A stretch of DNA of 64,000 nt from Microbacteriaceae bacterium 3FA27C10 (GTDB lineage: Bacteria; Actinomycetota; Actinomycetes; Actinomycetales; Microbacteriaceae), in NCBI GenBank assembly GCA_005502775.1, contig SCNI01000014.1:1-64000 (forward strand), in the 5' to 3' direction. The position numbers were made by a program, and so were the translations under genes. The notes under the pieces are model-generated. The model saw only the letters and a list, made by a program, of their open reading frames with translations, made no database searches and was not told where the DNA came from. Shown piece by piece: positions 60,699 through 64,000 of this stretch; positions within the stretch are counted from its first letter, which is position 1, and the number at the start of each line of letters is the position of its first letter.

Positions 60699-61266
60699 CG
60701 TTCGATCCGGAACGAGCCGAGAGTATCTCGGTGAACTTCAGCGCGCGTTGAGTGGCGTTGACGCTGACCTGGCTGTCGAGATATATGAGGGTGTCGCCGA
60801 GGAGCTGGGGCAGCTCGATGATGAGCAAGCGCGGATGCGCATCTCAGAACTCGGCCCGGCCAAGACAATCGCTGCCCAGGCCTCAGAGCGCCAGCTCAGC
60901 GGGGTACTGCAATCTCGTGGATTTGGTCTCGCAGCATCGCTGGTTCTCGCATTTGCCTGGCTGGTTGCGCCTGTCATCGGTTACGTGATCGGTGCGGTGG
61001 CTGTGTCGCTGTCGTCTCGGTGGACCACGCGTCGAAAGCTGAGCGCAATATTTGCTCCTATTCTCATCGGCGCAATAGTCGCCGCTGGGATCGGCATAGT
61101 GACGGTACTGAGCGGGATATCCCAGACGAACGCGGCCATGTGGAACGTCATCGCCGGCGCCTACCTGACGTTTGGTATTGCGGCAGCGGTGTTCGGGCTC
61201 AGACTGTGCGCCCTCCTGCGGAAGCCGGAGGACGCACAACCTGTATCCGCGGCGCCGGGGGCTTAG
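60691..61266 (+). CDS. PadR-associated membrane protein (HAAS/DUF1700-like)
   Basis: A 191-residue protein: cytoplasmic helical N-terminal region (REYLGELQRALSGVDADLAVEIYEGVAEEL, about 10-40) that resembles HAAS domains, then four membrane helices (about 78-180). ATG 60691 is used because GGGAGGAG lies 6 nt upstream; GTG 60688 is only 3 nt away. It overlaps padR by 8 nt. Its stop codon interlocks with the stop of the convergent gene at 61263. Confidence 0.78.
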   Translation: MIDVRSGTSREYLGELQRALSGVDADLAVEIYEGVAEELGQLDDEQARMRISELGPAKTIAAQASERQLSGVLQSRGFGLAASLVLAFAWLVAPVIGYVIGAVAVSLSSRWTTRRKLSAIFAPILIGAIVAAGIGIVTVLSGISQTNAAMWNVIAGAYLTFGIAAAVFGLRLCALLRKPEDAQPVSAAPGA

Positions 61267-61928
61267 GTCCAGCTCACGTTCGCGGAGCCCCCCACGATGT
61301 CGAGGCGCAATTCGAACCACGTCGTGTAGGGAGCGCCGCATGTCGTTGCCTGGACGTTCATCTGTGCTCGGCTCGCAAACGGACGTCCCAGATAGGTGAT
61401 CGAGGCGCCGCAGGCGCCGCCGATGGAGTAGCCACCACCCCACGGAACCGACGTCACTGTATTGGATGAAAGGTTGTATGAGGTGTAGAAGCTCAGCGCC
61501 ACCAGGCCGACCCACATATCGATCTTGCACCCGTTGTACTGGGCGCCACTGACCTGACACTGGGTGATCCCGCGGGTTGAAACCCCACCCGTCAGGTCTT
61601 CGGTCGCGTGCTGAATCCGAACGACGCTGATCGAGCCATCCTCGAACGTGGAGATAGTGTAGGCGCCGTCTGCGCGGCTTTCGGCCACGACGGAGGTCGT
61701 GGGGTTCGAGCTGTCGAAGGAATCCCATTCCTCGCCAGCCTCGTAGGCAGTGATGAGATCATCCTGAGTCGCCTGATCGACGCCGAATTCCGTGAAGAAG
61801 GAGCGCGCGCCCACGACTTCGGCAGAATCAGTGGCGATGGGTTCCGCCATCGCCGGTACCGCCCCGACGAACGCCATCCCGGCGGCCAACGACACAGCTG
61901 CCAACACCTTCAATTTCGTTTTGAACAA
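61263..61928 (-). CDS. Secreted cysteine-containing hypothetical protein
   Basis: About 221 residues. The proposed TTG start gives a normal Sec signal (FKTKLKVLAAVSLAAGMAF, cleavage after AMA). The mature protein has an acidic N-terminal region (about 30-105) and a C-terminal domain of about 105 residues with four cysteines (TQCQVSGAQYNGCK, GGACGASITYLG, ATTCGAP), probably a beta-sandwich with two disulfides. No family recognised. An in-frame ATG at 62000 would add 24 residues and an atypical signal. Transcribed toward the padR pair. Confidence 0.65.
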   Translation of the reverse strand: MFKTKLKVLAAVSLAAGMAFVGAVPAMAEPIATDSAEVVGARSFFTEFGVDQATQDDLITAYEAGEEWDSFDSSNPTTSVVAESRADGAYTISTFEDGSISVVRIQHATEDLTGGVSTRGITQCQVSGAQYNGCKIDMWVGLVALSFYTSYNLSSNTVTSVPWGGGYSIGGACGASITYLGRPFASRAQMNVQATTCGAPYTTWFELRLDIVGGSANVSWT

Positions 61929-62100
61929 TTCCTCAATCCAATCTGATTCGGATGGGAGCAACGCCACCCTCGCGGCGTCGTTGCCTAGACCGAGCACCAT
62001 TCATGGGGCTCATAAAAGTGATGTCCGGGAGGTGATGAAAGGTTCACGCGGCAAGAGCCTCATAAGACACGTTTGTTGAATAGGACTAGTGTTGTACGCT

Positions 62101-62712
62101 GTGGGGGACGAATCAGCGCCAGATTCCGCGCTCTGGCTCGAAGCCATTTCCGGCACCGAGCGAGCCTTCGTGACAATCTTTGATCGATATCGGGCTCGGA
62201 TATTCAGAGCCGCATTCCGCCGCACAAATAACGTGGGAGATGCCGAGGAAGTCGTTGCCATCGTCTTCTTAGAGGCATGGAGACTCCGCAAGCGGGTGCG
62301 CATCGTTGACGGCTCTCTATTGCCTTGGCTGCTCACAGTGACGACCAATGTCACGTCGAACCTCTCGCGCTCCCAGCGCCGCTACGCCCGGATGATCGCG
62401 CAGCTTCCACCTCCTAACGAACAAGAAGACCACGCAGTGCATATCGACGAGTTGCTCGACGGCCGTGATCGCGCTCGAGCGATCACGGCGGCACTTGGCG
62501 CCTTAGCTCCGGGCGATCGCGCCGTGGTCGAACTGTGCCTCATCGAGGAGCTGGCGATGAGCGACGCGGCCACCGCTCTCGACCTGCCGATCGGGACCGT
62601 AAAGTCGCGACTGCACCGAGCGCGCGGGCAACTTCGAACCAAATTGGCGCATGTGGACATAGTTATAGAGCCACACGCTGCCATTGGACGAGAAGAGGGG
62701 AGGCGGACATGA
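62101..62712 (+). CDS. ECF-type RNA polymerase sigma factor
   Basis: About 203 residues with sigma region 2 (FDRYRARIFRAAFRRTNNVGDAEEVVAIVFLEAWR) and region 4 (LPIGTVKSRLHRARGQLRTKL). It should direct transcription of a small regulon, possibly the secreted-protein genes around it. GTG 62101 is preferred because TAGTGT (62087-62092) lies 8 nt upstream; GTG 62089 is a possible longer start. It overlaps the next gene by 4 nt. Confidence 0.85.
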   Translation: MGDESAPDSALWLEAISGTERAFVTIFDRYRARIFRAAFRRTNNVGDAEEVVAIVFLEAWRLRKRVRIVDGSLLPWLLTVTTNVTSNLSRSQRRYARMIAQLPPPNEQEDHAVHIDELLDGRDRARAITAALGALAPGDRAVVELCLIEELAMSDAATALDLPIGTVKSRLHRARGQLRTKLAHVDIVIEPHAAIGREEGRRT

Positions 62713-63221
62713 CACCTGTTGAACCTAAGATGACTGACCAAAGAACCGAAGCGATCCGCGCTCTTCTTGCGGCGCGGGTCCGTAGCGAGCCCGAGGTTCG
62801 ACGGAGTCGAACACGCAAGCGGATCCTGGTTTGGGGTGGTGCCGGAATTCTCGGAGTGGCGGCACTGACGACAGGATCTGCGCTTTTGTTCCACGCGGCG
62901 CCGATCACCGATGTGAGCATCGTGCACTGTCTGAGTTCGATCGTTCCCTCCGCCGACGGTACCTATCCAGGATCGTCAGCCACCATCGCTGATGGTGCGG
63001 GCCCGGGCCGCGTTGACGACGCACTCGCCTTGTGTCGGCAAATGTGGCAGCAAGGCATCCTGAGAGGGCCGGTCGATCCCGTCGCACCAACTCACAGCCC
63101 GGGAAACGTCGAAGTCCCCAACCTGCAGGTTTGCGTGATGCGCGACGGGACCGCTGCCGTGGTCCCGAGCGACAACTCAGCGGTGTGTCACTCGATCGGC
63201 ATGGCGCCGCTCGAGCGGTGA
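62709..63221 (+). CDS. Membrane protein coupled to ECF sigma factor, possible anti-sigma factor
   Basis: A 170-residue protein: short cytoplasmic N terminus (about 1-38), one membrane helix (about 40-62; ILVWGGAGILGVAALTTGSA) and an extracytoplasmic domain with four cysteines (VHCLSS, ALCRQM, QVCVMR, AVCHSI). It has no HxxxCxxC zinc-anti-sigma motif. Position and 4-nt overlap with the sigma gene, plus single-pass topology, suggest a regulator of the sigma factor. Ribosome-binding site GGGGAGG. Confidence 0.65.
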   Translation: MTPVEPKMTDQRTEAIRALLAARVRSEPEVRRSRTRKRILVWGGAGILGVAALTTGSALLFHAAPITDVSIVHCLSSIVPSADGTYPGSSATIADGAGPGRVDDALALCRQMWQQGILRGPVDPVAPTHSPGNVEVPNLQVCVMRDGTAAVVPSDNSAVCHSIGMAPLER

Positions 63222-63224
63222 GTT

Positions 63225-63779
63225 CTATCCGAACGTACCGACCGGTCGGAACACCAACGCCTTTACATTGTCATTCCACGTCCCCACGGAGGCGCAGTAT
63301 GGCGTGCAATTCAGGCGTGAGCCTCCATAACTAATCGCCGTGTAAAGCGTTAGCCAGCACCCATTTGAGCCCTCAGCTGAACTGATGTTGTTGTCCCAGC
63401 CTGAAGCCAGCGCGGGAAAACCGAACGTCACTCCTGCGCATCCACTCGATCCCCAAAACGTCAGGCTGCCGCCTCCACGATTCGCGTCCTGGTAAACAGT
63501 TCCCACCACGGTGTTTGCCATCAGCCCACGATTCGCCGCGCTATTTTGGCTGACGCCGATGCTTTCCAGGAATACCGACACCTCATCCTGCGTCGCAAAG
63601 CATATCGGGGGCGCAGGTGTCGCGTTTTGATCAAGCGTCGCGGTGACCTCAGCGGTGCAGTGAATCTCCTGCCCGTCTGCCGTGGTAGTGAGGGCGGTGG
63701 CGGTTTGTGCCGGAACGACGCCTACTATCGCGGACGCTGCAATGGCGATCGCGATGATGATCGGTTTGGTTATCTTCAT
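63225..63779 (-). CDS. Secreted protein with beta/gamma-crystallin-like (I36-type) domain
   Basis: A 184-residue precursor: signal peptide (about 1-29, MKITKPIIIAIAIAASAIVG), a polar region to about 95, and a C-terminal domain VYQDANRGGGSLTFWG ... WDNNISSAEGS ... TLYTAISYGGSRLNC ... TWNDNVKALVFRP. The repeated (W/N)DN(N)I/V motif after a Y-x-G-G-strand is characteristic of the beta/gamma-crystallin fold, including streptomycete I36 metalloproteinase inhibitors. Six cysteines. AGGGG precedes the ATG. Role unknown; inhibitor or calcium-binding wall protein are options. Confidence 0.72.
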   Translation of the reverse strand: MKITKPIIIAIAIAASAIVGVVPAQTATALTTTADGQEIHCTAEVTATLDQNATPAPPICFATQDEVSVFLESIGVSQNSAANRGLMANTVVGTVYQDANRGGGSLTFWGSSGCAGVTFGFPALASGWDNNISSAEGSNGCWLTLYTAISYGGSRLNCTPYCASVGTWNDNVKALVFRPVGTFG

Positions 63780-64000
63780 ATGAACCCCTGTCTACTCGGC
63801 GAGGGCACGTGCCCCGTCGAACAGATATGTCCACTGGAGGCCCGTTGGTTCATCTAGCTCTTCCTGGTCGACCCCGCTCACAGCGGAATCCGGCCAACGG
63901 CCCGATCGCAGCACTCGAGGGCGCGTCGCGTATTCCGAGGCCGACCATCACCATCCCCTTCTCTCGAAGATGAGGGTGCGTGCCGGTTCCGATGGCATCG
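63780..64000. other. Window edge, no gene identified
   Basis: 221 bases upstream of the crystallin-like gene. No convincing reading frame or RNA could be assigned; a gene could begin beyond the window. Confidence 0.4.

Overview
The window looks like a chromosomal segment of a high-G+C actinobacterium, probably of the family Microbacteriaceae. This is inferred from strong G/C bias at third codon positions, frequent GTG starts, promoters that leave no 5' leader, and families typical of the group: DUF2510 membrane proteins, DUF222-HNH proteins, NAD(P)-dependent epimerases paired with TetR/MerR regulators, and a HAIR-type heat-shock operator. No rRNA, CRISPR array, prophage or complete insertion sequence was seen. 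One tRNA gene (tRNA-Cys) is present.

Left part (1-24 kb). A tightly coupled purine-salvage operon runs from adenosine deaminase through a membrane-anchored unknown protein, a BMP-type nucleoside-binding lipoprotein, a double ABC ATPase, adenine deaminase, two permeases and a GntR/UTRA regulator, and ends with an acyl-CoA-dehydrogenase-like flavoprotein. It is followed by a DEAD-box helicase, a luciferase-like monooxygenase, PEP carboxylase, a lysozyme-like exported protein, a methyltransferase, a flotillin-like protein, a stand-alone LigD-type polymerase domain, a MarR regulator, the NAD(P)HX epimerase NnrE and a second lysozyme-like secreted protein. Two near-identical 57-58 bp palindromes sit between genes here.

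Middle part (24-46.7 kb). It holds a partner-switching set (SpoIIE-type phosphatase, anti-sigma kinase, STAS antagonist), a CDP-alcohol phosphatidyltransferase, a molybdate operon (MerR/mop regulator, modA, modB, modC), tRNA-Cys, an HSL esterase, three regulator-plus-epimerase modules with recognisable operators, a ClpC-like unfoldase under a HAIR operator, a butanediol-type dehydrogenase next to an SDR, an MFS exporter, and a hydrolase/MarR pair sharing an AT-rich dyad.

Right part (46.7-64 kb) is accessory. Two very similar DUF222-HNH genes with identical promoters form direct repeats around about 6.5 kb that carries a three-repeat CWB2 surface protein, the folate-independent methionine synthase pair MesX/MesD preceded by a coupled leader peptide, a DUF2510-G5-Excalibur protein, a HigBA toxin-antitoxin pair and a perfect 23-bp inverted repeat. 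An ABC exporter (FtsX-like) follows. The last ~5 kb has visibly lower G+C and carries a PadR/membrane-protein pair, an ECF sigma factor coupled to a membrane protein, and several small secreted proteins with even numbers of cysteines. This end is the best candidate for an undescribed system.
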